Shown: in pieces, positions 1 to 6,698 of the stretch
Numbering within the stretch: the stretch's first letter is position 1
Layout of the letters: every line of letters starts with the position of its first letter
Assembly (NCBI GenBank): GCA_026396455.1
Contig: JAPLWT010000021.1
Location: forward strand, 1 to 17,470
From: Microcaldota archaeon
Lineage (GTDB): Archaea; Micrarchaeota; Micrarchaeia; Burarchaeales; Fermentimicrarchaeaceae
Length of the DNA stretch: 17,470 bases
Direction of reading: 5' to 3'
The notes under the pieces: generated by a model
Seen by the model: the letters and a program-made list of their open reading frames with translations, nothing else
Database searches by the model: none
What the model was told of the DNA's origin: nothing
Made by a program: the position numbers and the translations under genes

Positions 1-374
1 AGACCCTCCTTTCCATCCTCCTGTATCTTCCTGAAAATCATCTCAACCGGCGTTCCAATCTTCACATCTCTGGCATCGCAATCCTCTACCTGCGCGGTAA
101 GTCTAGGTCCTTCTTCCAGCTCAATAATTGCCATCGTGTAAGGAGCATCAAGCTCAAATCCGCTCGGAGGTGCGTATATTCTAGTATAAGAGTAAATCTT
201 TCCCTTACCTGATAGTTTCACTTCCTTCATCTTCCCCTTCCTTCTGCACTGCGGGCAAATCCTTCTCACGGGAAAATAGTGGGTATGGCAAATCTCGCAC
301 TCGCTTCCAATCAGATTATATCTTTCCGGAATCCTTCTCCAGGTCAATGGAAGACCTACGGTCATTGATGACAT
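1..374 (-). CDS. DUF35 Zn-ribbon/OB-fold protein, acyl-CoA channelling partner (partial, 3' end outside window)
   Basis: The visible 124 residues begin at an ATG directly after the thiolase stop codon (TAG then ATG, no gap). Cys26, Cys29, Cys40 and Cys43 form a rubredoxin-like zinc ribbon (CEIC and CPQC), followed from about residue 50 by an OB-fold with the family-typical stretch KGKIYSYTRIYAPPSGF and TMAIIELEEGPRLTAQV. This is the DUF35 family. In methanogenic archaea a DUF35 protein bridges thiolase and HMG-CoA synthase in one complex with a shared CoA-binding site, which passes acetoacetyl-CoA between the enzymes; the gene order here (synthase, thiolase, DUF35) matches that complex. A GGTGAA four bases before the ATG, inside the end of the thiolase gene, can serve as ribosome binding site, so translation is probably coupled. 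The window boundary removes the C-terminus. The family call is firm and the role is inferred from context. Confidence 0.9.
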   Translation of the reverse strand, partial: MSSMTVGLPLTWRRIPERYNLIGSECEICHTHYFPVRRICPQCRRKGKMKEVKLSGKGKIYSYTRIYAPPSGFELDAPYTMAIIELEEGPRLTAQVEDCDARDVKIGTPVEMIFRKIQEDGKEG

Positions 375-1538
375 CTAATTCACCCTCTTCATTATGTGCA
401 CAACACACGTTGCTCCACTTCCACCAACATTATGGGTCATGCCTATTTCTGCTCCTTTCACTTGTCTCTTCTTAGCCCCCCCTCTCAGTTGCCAGGTTAT
501 CTCAACAGCCTGCTTAACCCCGGTAGCCCCCACAGGATGTCCGCATCCCTTCAGCCCTCCGCTTGTATTCACTGGTATCCTACCATCAAGGGTCGTTTCC
601 CCATCCTCAATAGCTTTACCACCTTTACCCTTCTTAACAAAGCCCAAATCTTCGTATGCAATTATCTCTGCTATTGTGAAGCAGTCATGAACCTCGCACA
701 CGTCAATGTCAGTGGGTTTCATCCTCGCCATGTTGAATGCATTTCTGCTAGCCACAACGGTTGAATTGATAGTTGTCAGTGACTTCCTATGGTGAAGCGC
801 AAGCGTATCGCTTGCCTGGCTGCTCGCCACTATCTCAACCGGAGTATCAGTGTATTTCCTAGCCTTCTCAAGAGGTGCGAGCACTATCGCAGCTGCTCCG
901 TCGGTTATAGGGCTGCAGTCGTACAATTTCAGGGGTGATGCAACCTTCTTTGATTTCATGACATCTCTCAACGTTATCTCCTTCTGGAAATGTGCATAGG
1001 GGTTCTTTGCAGCATTTGCATGGTTCTTCACTGCCACCATTGCCATCTGCTCCTCAGTCGTGCCGAATTCGTGCATGTGCCTCCTAGCCATCATTGCATA
1101 TAATGCAGGGAATGTAGCTCCCATGAAGAGCTCCCACTCCTGATCGCCAGCTCCTCCCAGAGCGATTGCTGCTTCCCCGACTGGAACATCCGTCATCTTT
1201 TCTATCCCACCCACCACCACATTATCATGATGTCCGCTCGCAACTGCCAGGTAACCGCTCCTCAACGCAACTCCTCCTGACGCGCAGGCGGCTTCCACCC
1301 TGGTGGCAGGGATTGGGTTCAAGCCCATGTAATCAGCGATGAGGGCAGTTATGTGCTCCTGCCCTATAAGCCTGCCTGCAGCCATTGTCCCTCCGTATAT
1401 TGCATCTATCTCCTTGCCGGACATGTTCGCATCCTCTATTGCCTTCACTCCTGCTTCTGCTATCAAATCCCTGAAACCCCTCTCCCACTCCTCGCCGAAC
1501 TTCGTCATTGCCGCTCCAACTATAGCAACCCTTCTCAT
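375..1538 (-). CDS. acetyl-CoA acetyltransferase (archaeal thiolase)
   Basis: This 387-residue protein is a thiolase of the SCP2-like archaeal class. It condenses two acetyl-CoA to acetoacetyl-CoA, the first step of the mevalonate route to isoprenoid lipids. The nucleophilic cysteine is Cys85 in VEAACASGG. His284 lies in CEVHDCF, the position where bacterial thiolases carry the NEAF motif, and His334 lies in GCGHPVGATG, the GHP motif. HNVGGSGATCVVHI near the C-terminus is the usual glycine-rich end. The length is normal for the class. The start is supported by GGAGAG five bases upstream of the ATG, and the gap from the HMG-CoA synthase stop is only 11 bases. DUF35 follows without a gap. The unfavourable equilibrium of this step is thought to be overcome by channelling to the synthase. 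I see no missing catalytic residue. Confidence 0.95.
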   Translation of the reverse strand: MRRVAIVGAAMTKFGEEWERGFRDLIAEAGVKAIEDANMSGKEIDAIYGGTMAAGRLIGQEHITALIADYMGLNPIPATRVEAACASGGVALRSGYLAVASGHHDNVVVGGIEKMTDVPVGEAAIALGGAGDQEWELFMGATFPALYAMMARRHMHEFGTTEEQMAMVAVKNHANAAKNPYAHFQKEITLRDVMKSKKVASPLKLYDCSPITDGAAAIVLAPLEKARKYTDTPVEIVASSQASDTLALHHRKSLTTINSTVVASRNAFNMARMKPTDIDVCEVHDCFTIAEIIAYEDLGFVKKGKGGKAIEDGETTLDGRIPVNTSGGLKGCGHPVGATGVKQAVEITWQLRGGAKKRQVKGAEIGMTHNVGGSGATCVVHIMKRVN

Positions 1539-1549
1539 ATAATCTCTCC

Positions 1550-2590
1550 CTAAAGAGTTTTGAGTTTCCTCCTCTGTTTAACATAAAGGCCGTAATCAAG
1601 ATACTCCTTGTCTCCCACAAACTGTATAACGGTCCTGTTGTACCCCTTTTTCTCAAGAATTTTGTCAGTGACGACAATGCTGAATGAATCGCTGCCGGCT
1701 CCGCTTCCAAAGGAAGTTAGAAGTATCCTGCTCCCTGGCTTTGCCACATCCAGCACAGATGCGAGCCCTATCAGAGATGCAGCAGAATACGTATTGCCTA
1801 TCAGCGGAGTCATAAGTCCCTGCTTCACCTTTCCTACGTCTATCTGAAGTATTTTTGCAACTTGGAGTGGGAACTTGCCATTGGGCTGGTGGAATACTGC
1901 GTAGTCGAAATCACTTGGCTTCAGCCCAAGCTTCTCCATAAGCCCCTTCGATGCGTTCACCGTGTGCTTGAAGTATGCCGGCTCTCCTGTGAACCTGCCT
2001 CCATGGCTTGGGAAGTCCATGCCGGGTCTCCTCCAGAAGTCGGGTGTGTCTGTCGTATAAGAACAAGTACCCTCTATCTCTGCAATGATATTACTCCTGC
2101 CAATGATGAAAGCGGCAGCGCCAGCACCTGCGCTGTATTCCAAAGCATCCCCGGGCCTGCCCTGCGATATGTCCGTGCCGATTCCCAGCCCATACTCAAT
2201 CATCTCAGAGCTGCACATTCCCATGCAGCATTGGATTGCTGTCGTACCTGCTTTGCAAGCGAACTGCATATCAACAGCAGTCAGATGGGGAGTCGCACCG
2301 ATTGCCTCTGCAACTATGGTGGCAGTAGGCTTTACCGCATAAGGATGCGATTCAGAGCCGATGAAAATCGCATTTATCCTCTTTGGATCAACTCCGCTGT
2401 AGCGCACTGCATTCCTGCTTGCCTCAACAGCAAAAGTAGCAGCGTCCTCATCCATGCCCGGGACGCTTTTCTCTATTATGCCAAGGCTATCCTTAATGCC
2501 TCCGCCATCATCACCCCATATCCTTGCTATCTCCTCAACCTTAATTCTATACCGGGGTATGTGCACGCCGTATCCAACTATACCAACCAT
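1550..2590 (-). CDS. mvaS: hydroxymethylglutaryl-CoA synthase
   Basis: This 346-residue protein condenses acetoacetyl-CoA with acetyl-CoA to HMG-CoA, the second step of the mevalonate pathway. The archaeal HMG-CoA synthase signature is complete: Glu80 in IGSESHPYAVKP, Cys112 in DMQFACKAGT (the acylated nucleophile), His234 in VFHQPNGKFP, and the glycine loop FGSGAGSDSF near residue 294. I chose the ATG at 2590, which gives the typical N-terminus MVGIVGYGVHIPRYR. A longer reading frame to 2626 would overlap the end of the upstream regulator by 32 bases and adds 12 residues unlike the family. The chosen start lies four bases after the regulator stop, with GTGAT three bases before the ATG. Thiolase and DUF35 follow, forming the thiolase-synthase-DUF35 set. 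Confidence 0.95.
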   Translation of the reverse strand: MVGIVGYGVHIPRYRIKVEEIARIWGDDGGGIKDSLGIIEKSVPGMDEDAATFAVEASRNAVRYSGVDPKRINAIFIGSESHPYAVKPTATIVAEAIGATPHLTAVDMQFACKAGTTAIQCCMGMCSSEMIEYGLGIGTDISQGRPGDALEYSAGAGAAAFIIGRSNIIAEIEGTCSYTTDTPDFWRRPGMDFPSHGGRFTGEPAYFKHTVNASKGLMEKLGLKPSDFDYAVFHQPNGKFPLQVAKILQIDVGKVKQGLMTPLIGNTYSAASLIGLASVLDVAKPGSRILLTSFGSGAGSDSFSIVVTDKILEKKGYNRTVIQFVGDKEYLDYGLYVKQRRKLKTL

Positions 2591-2594
2591 ATAA

Positions 2595-3275
2595 TCACAG
2601 TTTCTTAAGTCTATCAAGCAGCTCATTTATGCTTAACCTAGTAGTTATGACCGGCACTCTTTCCTTCTGCGCTATTTTGAGTGCCAGCTTATCAACGCTG
2701 TCAATTCTATGAAGCACAACAAGGCTGGGCTTCATCTGGCTAACCCTGACGACCACCATGGGCGACCTGCCCGTGCTGACCTTTGTGAAAATGAACGCCC
2801 TCTCAGGGCTTGCCCCGAAAAGCTTGGGAAACTCGCTGTAGGGCATCTCCACTATGACCTTTATGCTATCCAGCAGGGTGAACCCATAGAGCTTCTTCTC
2901 AGGCAAAATATCCTCGTTGATAACCACCTTACCCTCTATTATCTTTGTGAAGCTATCCGCCGTTATGCTCGTTGCGAACTCATGTGTTTCGTAGAAAACC
3001 CCTCCCTCCACATCCTCCCTGAACCTCTGTGAGATCTGCCCTCCCCTTTTGGAGTCTACATCAATAAGCGCATCGACGAACCTCCTTACCACCTTTATAC
3101 CTGGAGATTCCCTCCTATCCCCCTCGTAATCGCTTATAGTCGAGGGTGAGATTTTCAAATGCTTCCCTAGGTCTGCCTGCGTTATCTCGAATATCTCCCT
3201 CCACTTCTTCATGGTCTTGCCGGGAGTCTCCGAGAGGGCTATCTCCCCTGCCATCTTCACAGCAAACTTCTCCAT
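2595..3275 (-). CDS. XRE-family transcriptional regulator of the mevalonate operon (COG1709-like)
   Basis: This is a 226-residue protein. An XRE/Cro-type helix-turn-helix occupies about residues 22-60: ITQADLGKHLKISPSTISDY is a textbook HTH, with the recognition helix near residues 44-51. About 160 further residues follow with no motif I can name. They resemble the regulator (COG1709 type) that sits in front of HMG-CoA synthase in several euryarchaea, and I infer that they sense a metabolite or bind a partner. It is the first gene of the minus-strand operon and ends four bases before the synthase start. No ribosome binding site is visible. A TATA-like TTAAATAA lies about 28 bases upstream of the ATG, so the message is probably leaderless. 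Two inverted repeats just beyond that box could be its own operator, but autoregulation is inference. The HTH call is firm and the COG assignment is tentative. Confidence 0.85.
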   Translation of the reverse strand: MEKFAVKMAGEIALSETPGKTMKKWREIFEITQADLGKHLKISPSTISDYEGDRRESPGIKVVRRFVDALIDVDSKRGGQISQRFREDVEGGVFYETHEFATSITADSFTKIIEGKVVINEDILPEKKLYGFTLLDSIKVIVEMPYSEFPKLFGASPERAFIFTKVSTGRSPMVVVRVSQMKPSLVVLHRIDSVDKLALKIAQKERVPVITTRLSINELLDRLKKL

Positions 3276-3375
3276 GCATACGATTTGTGAGAAATAAGTT
3301 ATTTAAGCTTATCGAACATACGTTCGTTGAGTAACGTTATAAAGGCTTTTATATGCAGATTTTCATAAACAACCC
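3276..3375. promoter_or_regulatory. divergent promoter region with two overlapping inverted repeats
   Basis: The region lies between the regulator (minus) and the tRNA-modification genes (plus). Towards the regulator there is a TATA-like box at 3299-3308 (TTAAATAA read on the minus strand). Towards the plus-strand gene there are TTATAAAG at 3338-3345 and TTTATATG at 3349-3356, placing initiation at or near the ATG at 3376. Between them are CGAAC-N4-GTTCG (3313-3326) and the overlapping CGTT-N4-AACG (3325-3336), with equal four-base spacers. A dimeric HTH protein could bind there and affect both promoters. The boxes and repeats are seen directly; the operator role is inferred. Confidence 0.55.
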
Positions 3376-4011
3376 ATGCATGTGAATCAGCTAAACCTTG
3401 ACAGCTGGAGCAGCTACAACAGGGCATTTGAAGAGTCCCTTAAAGCCATCTCGGCGGGACATATGATAATCTACCCGACGGACACAATCTATGGGATTGG
3501 GGCTAATGCGACTGACGCAGATGCTGTCCGAAAAGTTAATGAAGCAAAAGGAAGGGAGAACAAGCCTATCTCACTTGTGGTCTCGGATTTCACCATGATG
3601 AGCAAATACTGTAAAACCGCCGATGTGCCTTTCAACCTGCTCCAGGAGCTTTTTCCAGGTCCGGTTACCGGGATATTCTTCAAGAACTACGATCTCCCAA
3701 GCGAGATAACGGCAAAGGACACAATAGGCGTGCGCATACCTCATCACCACTTTGTGCTCTGCCTTGTTAGAAAGCTTGGCTTCCCCATCACTTCAACAAG
3801 TGCCAATCTTTCTGGGGGGAAATCCCCCAAAGTCATTGAGGAGGTCCCGGATTCACTTAAAACCCTTGCCAAGGTAGTTATTGACGGCGGAAGATGCTGC
3901 TACGGGATGGAATCAACAATAATAGATTTCACAAAAAAGAAGCCAGAGATAGTAAGAAAAGGCGCTGATTTCGATAGGATCAATTCCGCGATCAGTTCAT
4001 CAACCCATTAA
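3376..4011 (+). CDS. L-threonylcarbamoyladenylate synthase (TsaC/YrdC/Sua5 family)
   Basis: The enzyme makes threonylcarbamoyl-AMP from threonine, bicarbonate and ATP, the donor used by the KEOPS complex to form t6A37 in ANN-decoding tRNAs. The 211 residues form one YrdC domain: YPTDTIYGIGANATD (33-47), KGRENKPIS (58-66) containing the KxR motif, FPGPVTGIF (93-101), GVRIP (118-122), STSANLSGG (140-148) containing the SxN motif, and YGMESTIID (176-184). It lacks the extra Sua5 C-terminal domain found in many archaeal versions of about 340 residues, so it is of the short TsaC type. No Shine-Dalgarno precedes the ATG, and a TATA-like box lies about 24 bases upstream, consistent with a leaderless message. 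The methyltransferase gene follows after 28 bases, giving a small tRNA-modification operon. Confidence 0.93.
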   Translation: MHVNQLNLDSWSSYNRAFEESLKAISAGHMIIYPTDTIYGIGANATDADAVRKVNEAKGRENKPISLVVSDFTMMSKYCKTADVPFNLLQELFPGPVTGIFFKNYDLPSEITAKDTIGVRIPHHHFVLCLVRKLGFPITSTSANLSGGKSPKVIEEVPDSLKTLAKVVIDGGRCCYGMESTIIDFTKKKPEIVRKGADFDRINSAISSSTH

Positions 4012-4039
4012 ACTGGATTGTCTCCTTGAGGTGTTTTTT

Positions 4040-4768
4040 ATGAAAAAGAGAAAACCTGAACAACTGCAAAGTGCAGTGCGAGTAGTGCTCGTGGAACCAG
4101 AATACGAGATAAATCTTGGCCATGTGGCCAGAGCTATGGCAAACTTCGGCTTTGAGGAGCTTTATATCGTCAACCCCAAGGTTGAGATTGGGTTTAATGC
4201 GAAGATGTTCGCAAAGCATGCGTCTCACATCCTGGAAAATGCGAAGATAGTCCACAGGTTAGAAGATGCGTTGAAAGGATGCGGTTTTGTCGTGGGAACT
4301 ACCGGCATAATAGGGAGGGGCAGGAATATAATACGCAATCCGATTACCCCAGCTAAATTTGCAAGAGATATTCAGAAGCTTGATGGCAGATTCGCCCTTC
4401 TTTTCGGCAGGGAGGGCACTGGCCTGAACCAGGAGGAGATCCGGAAGTGCGATTTCCTGCTGACAATCCAGGCAGATGAAGATTATCCGGTGCTCAACCT
4501 CTCCCATGCGCTTGCGATTGTACTGTACGAGATTTCATCAAGCAAGAGAGAGAATATGATAATCCGGGCTGGTGGCGAGGAGAAGGAGATGTTGACAAGA
4601 TGCTTTGACAGCATTGTGGACTACTTTGCACCACAGCTTAGGAGCCCCGGGAAGATAAAGCTGTCTTTCAAGAGAGTGATTGGCAGGTCCCTGGTTTCCG
4701 ATGTAGAAGCAGCAGCTATACTGTGTGCATTACAGAGGATGAGAAAGAAATTAAAAATAAAAAAATAA
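4040..4768 (+). CDS. trmJ: TrmJ-like SPOUT RNA methyltransferase
   Basis: This is a 242-residue SAM-dependent 2'-O-ribose methyltransferase of the SpoU/TrmH class, most like TrmJ, which in archaea methylates nucleotide 32 of tRNA. The three SPOUT motifs are clear: NLGHVARAMANFG (25-37), LLFGREGTGLNQEE (120-133), and the trefoil-knot motif VLNLSHALAIVLYE (151-164). A C-terminal helical part of about 70 residues ends in a basic, lysine-rich tail. I start at the ATG at 4040, because GAGGTG lies seven bases upstream; a GTG at 4031 would overlap that site. It is paired with the TsaC-type gene upstream. Its A-rich end is read as a T-run on the other strand, where sepF ends one base away. The exact target position (32 or another) is not provable here. 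Confidence 0.9.
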   Translation: MKKRKPEQLQSAVRVVLVEPEYEINLGHVARAMANFGFEELYIVNPKVEIGFNAKMFAKHASHILENAKIVHRLEDALKGCGFVVGTTGIIGRGRNIIRNPITPAKFARDIQKLDGRFALLFGREGTGLNQEEIRKCDFLLTIQADEDYPVLNLSHALAIVLYEISSSKRENMIIRAGGEEKEMLTRCFDSIVDYFAPQLRSPGKIKLSFKRVIGRSLVSDVEAAAILCALQRMRKKLKIKK

Positions 4769-4769
4769 A
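4742..4769 (-). terminator. candidate oligo-T terminator of sepF, inside the end of the methyltransferase gene
   Basis: Directly downstream of the sepF stop, the minus strand reads as T-runs of five and eight separated by one or two A. Archaeal polymerase terminates at such T-rich stretches without a hairpin. The same bases encode the KKLKIKK tail of the plus-strand methyltransferase. The T-tract is seen; termination is inferred. Confidence 0.45.
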
Positions 4770-5138
4770 TCAAGCCTTCTTCCTTGATTTGACAATCTTC
4801 ACCTTTGCAGGAGTGAGAAGAATCTTGTCGTTGTCTATTCTCGCAATATCCCCGTCAATCTTCGTAACGAAGCCCTTCAGGTTAGCCACGATACTCTTAA
4901 GCTTCGCAGTGTTTCGCGACATTGGAGAAAGATTCAGCAGTATTATATTCCTCTGCCTCAACTCGTTCTCTATTACCTTCGTATCCTCTTCGCTCTCAAG
5001 GGCGACAGGCTTCACGTAGAAGTCTGCAGCCTCGTGCAGCACATCGACGTTCTCAAGCTCAACGGTATCCATATACTCCTCAATGTCCATATCTCTGCTT
5101 ATACCGAGCGCCTTTGACAACCTCTGAAGTATCCCCAT
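4770..5138 (-). CDS. sepF: SepF cell-division protein, membrane anchor of FtsZ
   Basis: This is a 122-residue archaeal SepF. The family core is at about residues 42-111: VKPVALESEEDTKVIENEL, the NIILLNLSPM strand, and the closing GDIARIDNDKILLTP (96-110), which is diagnostic. Residues 1-13 (MGILQRLSKALGI) form an amphipathic helix of the kind that anchors SepF to the membrane. An acidic linker (about 15-38) precedes the core. SepF binds the C-terminal tail of FtsZ at the division site and is the main FtsZ membrane anchor in most archaea with FtsZ1. GGGGTGA lies four bases before the ATG. A TATA-like GTATTTAAA lies about 52 bases upstream, implying a leader of about 25 bases. The neighbouring orc1 links division and replication genes, though only by proximity. 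No ftsZ is in the window. Confidence 0.93.
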   Translation of the reverse strand: MGILQRLSKALGISRDMDIEEYMDTVELENVDVLHEAADFYVKPVALESEEDTKVIENELRQRNIILLNLSPMSRNTAKLKSIVANLKGFVTKIDGDIARIDNDKILLTPAKVKIVKSRKKA

Positions 5139-5249
5139 GTTTTCACCCCATTTGAATGCAACAGTTTAACTTTTGATACAGTGGTTTAAATACTTTTCTT
5201 CTCTACCTCACTCGTTAGCCTTTTAAGTCGGGAAAGATACAAATTACCC
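5139..5249. promoter_or_regulatory. divergent promoter region between sepF and the truncated dehydrogenase ORF
   Basis: On the minus strand, GTATTTAAA (5185-5193) is a good TATA box for sepF, placing initiation near 5164 with a short leader that contains GGGGTGA. On the plus strand, CTTTTAAG (5220-5227) lies about 26 bases before the ATG at 5250, the usual distance for a leaderless archaeal gene. I looked for origin recognition boxes because orc1 is nearby and saw no convincing one. Confidence 0.45.
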
Positions 5250-5435
5250 ATGATCGTTGCTGTCATCGGCACAGGAAGGGTGGGGGAGCAGGTTGTCCAT
5301 GAGCTTGCTAAAAATGCCTATATAAACGAACTTCTACTCATTGAGAGGACAAGAGATAGAGCCGAAGGAATCCGAAAGGATTTAATTGATGAAGACCCGG
5401 GATACGAAGAAAAATTAAGCTGGACTGAGACGTAG
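5250..5435 (+). CDS. short ORF resembling the N-terminal Rossmann unit of malate/lactate dehydrogenase
   Basis: These 61 codons begin VAVIGTGRVGEQVVHELAK, a beta-strand, GxGxxG dinucleotide loop and helix. The second strand ELLLIE ends in an acidic residue suited to bind the NAD ribose, then RAEGIRKDL follows, like the helix after strand two in the malate/lactate dehydrogenase family (usually about 310 residues). The frame then stops at TAG. The other two forward frames stop within a few codons and show no dehydrogenase continuation, so this is not a simple frameshift; the rest is absent. A TATA-like box 26 bases upstream of the ATG suggests it may still be transcribed. It could be the remnant of a deleted gene or a kept mini-protein. 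It sits between sepF and orc1, 42 bases before the latter. The fold resemblance is good; function is unknown. Confidence 0.55.
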   Translation: MIVAVIGTGRVGEQVVHELAKNAYINELLLIERTRDRAEGIRKDLIDEDPGYEEKLSWTET

Positions 5436-5477
5436 TTCGAAAGCCTTAATAACCTTTTCAGGTAAAACTACTATACT

Positions 5478-6698
5478 TTGAGGGTGAACTTAGCTATCGG
5501 TGGTTATTTGTTAAGCTCTTTCCAGGAGATACTCTCCCGGAGTAGCATCTTTAGAGACAGGAATGTGCTCTCTCCCCATTATATACCATCAACATTGCCG
5601 CACAGGGAGAAGGAGATAAGTGCAGTAATGTCTGTCATATCACCTGCACTCAAGGGAGAGAAGCCCCGAAGCTTGTTCATCTACGGCAAAACCGGAACGG
5701 GCAAAACATCATGCGTGAAACATGTGATGGAGAGATTCGAGGAAATGAAGAACGATAAGGCGAAGATGTGCTACGTCAACTGCAGGATATACAACACTCG
5801 CTACAGGGTTTTCCACAAGCTCATGAAGGACAACCTTCCCGACTATGCCAAGACTGGTTACGGCCTCTCATTCTTCTATGAAAAGATTATTGACCTAATA
5901 AACTCGAACGGCGCAAACATCATAATGGTTCTTGATGAGCTCGATATGGTGAAGGATTTGGATGACTTGATATACACTCTCACCAGGGCCAATGATGATT
6001 TAAAGGCGGGGGGAATCTCAATAGTTGGCATATCGAACAAACTATCTTTCAAGGACAGACTCGACCCAAGAAGCAAGAGCACTCTTTACGAGACCGAGAT
6101 GGTATTCCCACCGTATACCTCCAACCAGCTTAGATCGATACTTGAACAGAGGGTGAAGCTGGGCTTCTCCGAAGGGGCTGTGGATGGGTCAGCTATAAAT
6201 CTGGCGGCAGCTATGTCTGCCCAGGACAATGGCGATGCCCGTTACGCGCTTAAGCTGATTATGAGGGCTGCGGAGATAGTAGATGAGGAGGGGGCGGGTA
6301 TTGTATCAGAAAAACATGTAAACGCAGCCAGAAAATCAGTTGACGAGGATATTTCCATAGAAGCTATCACTACACTGCCGCAGCATCAGCAGATAGTCCT
6401 CTATTCAATCGCATCACTCTCAATGGACGGGGGCAGATACTCAAAGCTCATCGAAAACAATGAAAACTATCTGCTCTCTGGGGAGGTGTACGAGAATTAT
6501 CTGAGGGATGCGAAAAACTTCAAAAAGGACCCAAGAAGCTCTCGTTGGTATAGGGAGTATCTTAATGAACTTGAGATGCTGGGACTGATAAACACCGTAG
6601 AGTCAGGAAAAGGAATGAGAGGTCATACGCGGCTGATCAAGCTTGCTTATCCTCCTGTAAAGGTCAAGAGCATAATCGAGAAGAATATGCTGGAGTGA
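5478..6698 (+). CDS. orc1: Orc1/Cdc6 replication initiator (AAA+ ATPase)
   Basis: This is a 406-residue archaeal Orc1/Cdc6, which binds origins and loads the MCM helicase. Seen in order: the N-terminal SPHYIPSTLPHREKEI (32-47), Walker A GKTGTGKT (70-77), Walker B VLDELD (151-156), sensor 1 in VGISNKL (183-189), and sensor 2 GDARYAL (252-258) with Arg255. The C-terminal winged helix follows from about residue 295 (PQHQQIVLYSIASL to LEMLGLINTVE). The length is normal. The start is uncertain: no ATG precedes the conserved part. I use the TTG at 5478; a GTG at 5484 is equally possible, and the first dozen residues may not be translated. A TATA-like CTTAATAA lies about 30 bases upstream. Origins often lie beside such genes, but I found no origin box. 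Its stop abuts the stop of the convergent gene. Confidence 0.92.
   Translation: MRVNLAIGGYLLSSFQEILSRSSIFRDRNVLSPHYIPSTLPHREKEISAVMSVISPALKGEKPRSLFIYGKTGTGKTSCVKHVMERFEEMKNDKAKMCYVNCRIYNTRYRVFHKLMKDNLPDYAKTGYGLSFFYEKIIDLINSNGANIIMVLDELDMVKDLDDLIYTLTRANDDLKAGGISIVGISNKLSFKDRLDPRSKSTLYETEMVFPPYTSNQLRSILEQRVKLGFSEGAVDGSAINLAAAMSAQDNGDARYALKLIMRAAEIVDEEGAGIVSEKHVNAARKSVDEDISIEAITTLPQHQQIVLYSIASLSMDGGRYSKLIENNENYLLSGEVYENYLRDAKNFKKDPRSSRWYREYLNELEMLGLINTVESGKGMRGHTRLIKLAYPPVKVKSIIEKNMLE

Noticed and set aside
1862..2608. Long plus-strand frame of 248 codons
   Set aside because: It is antisense to HMG-CoA synthase, whose catalytic motifs are complete on the other strand; the plus-strand translation shows no recognisable domain.
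2591..2626. Longer start for HMG-CoA synthase
   Set aside because: It would overlap the regulator by 32 bases and add 12 residues unlike the family; the ATG at 2590 gives the normal N-terminus.
5139..5477. Replication origin next to orc1
   Set aside because: I looked for origin recognition boxes and an unusually A/T-rich unwinding stretch and found no repeated box; a cumulative GC-skew plot of the whole genome would be needed.
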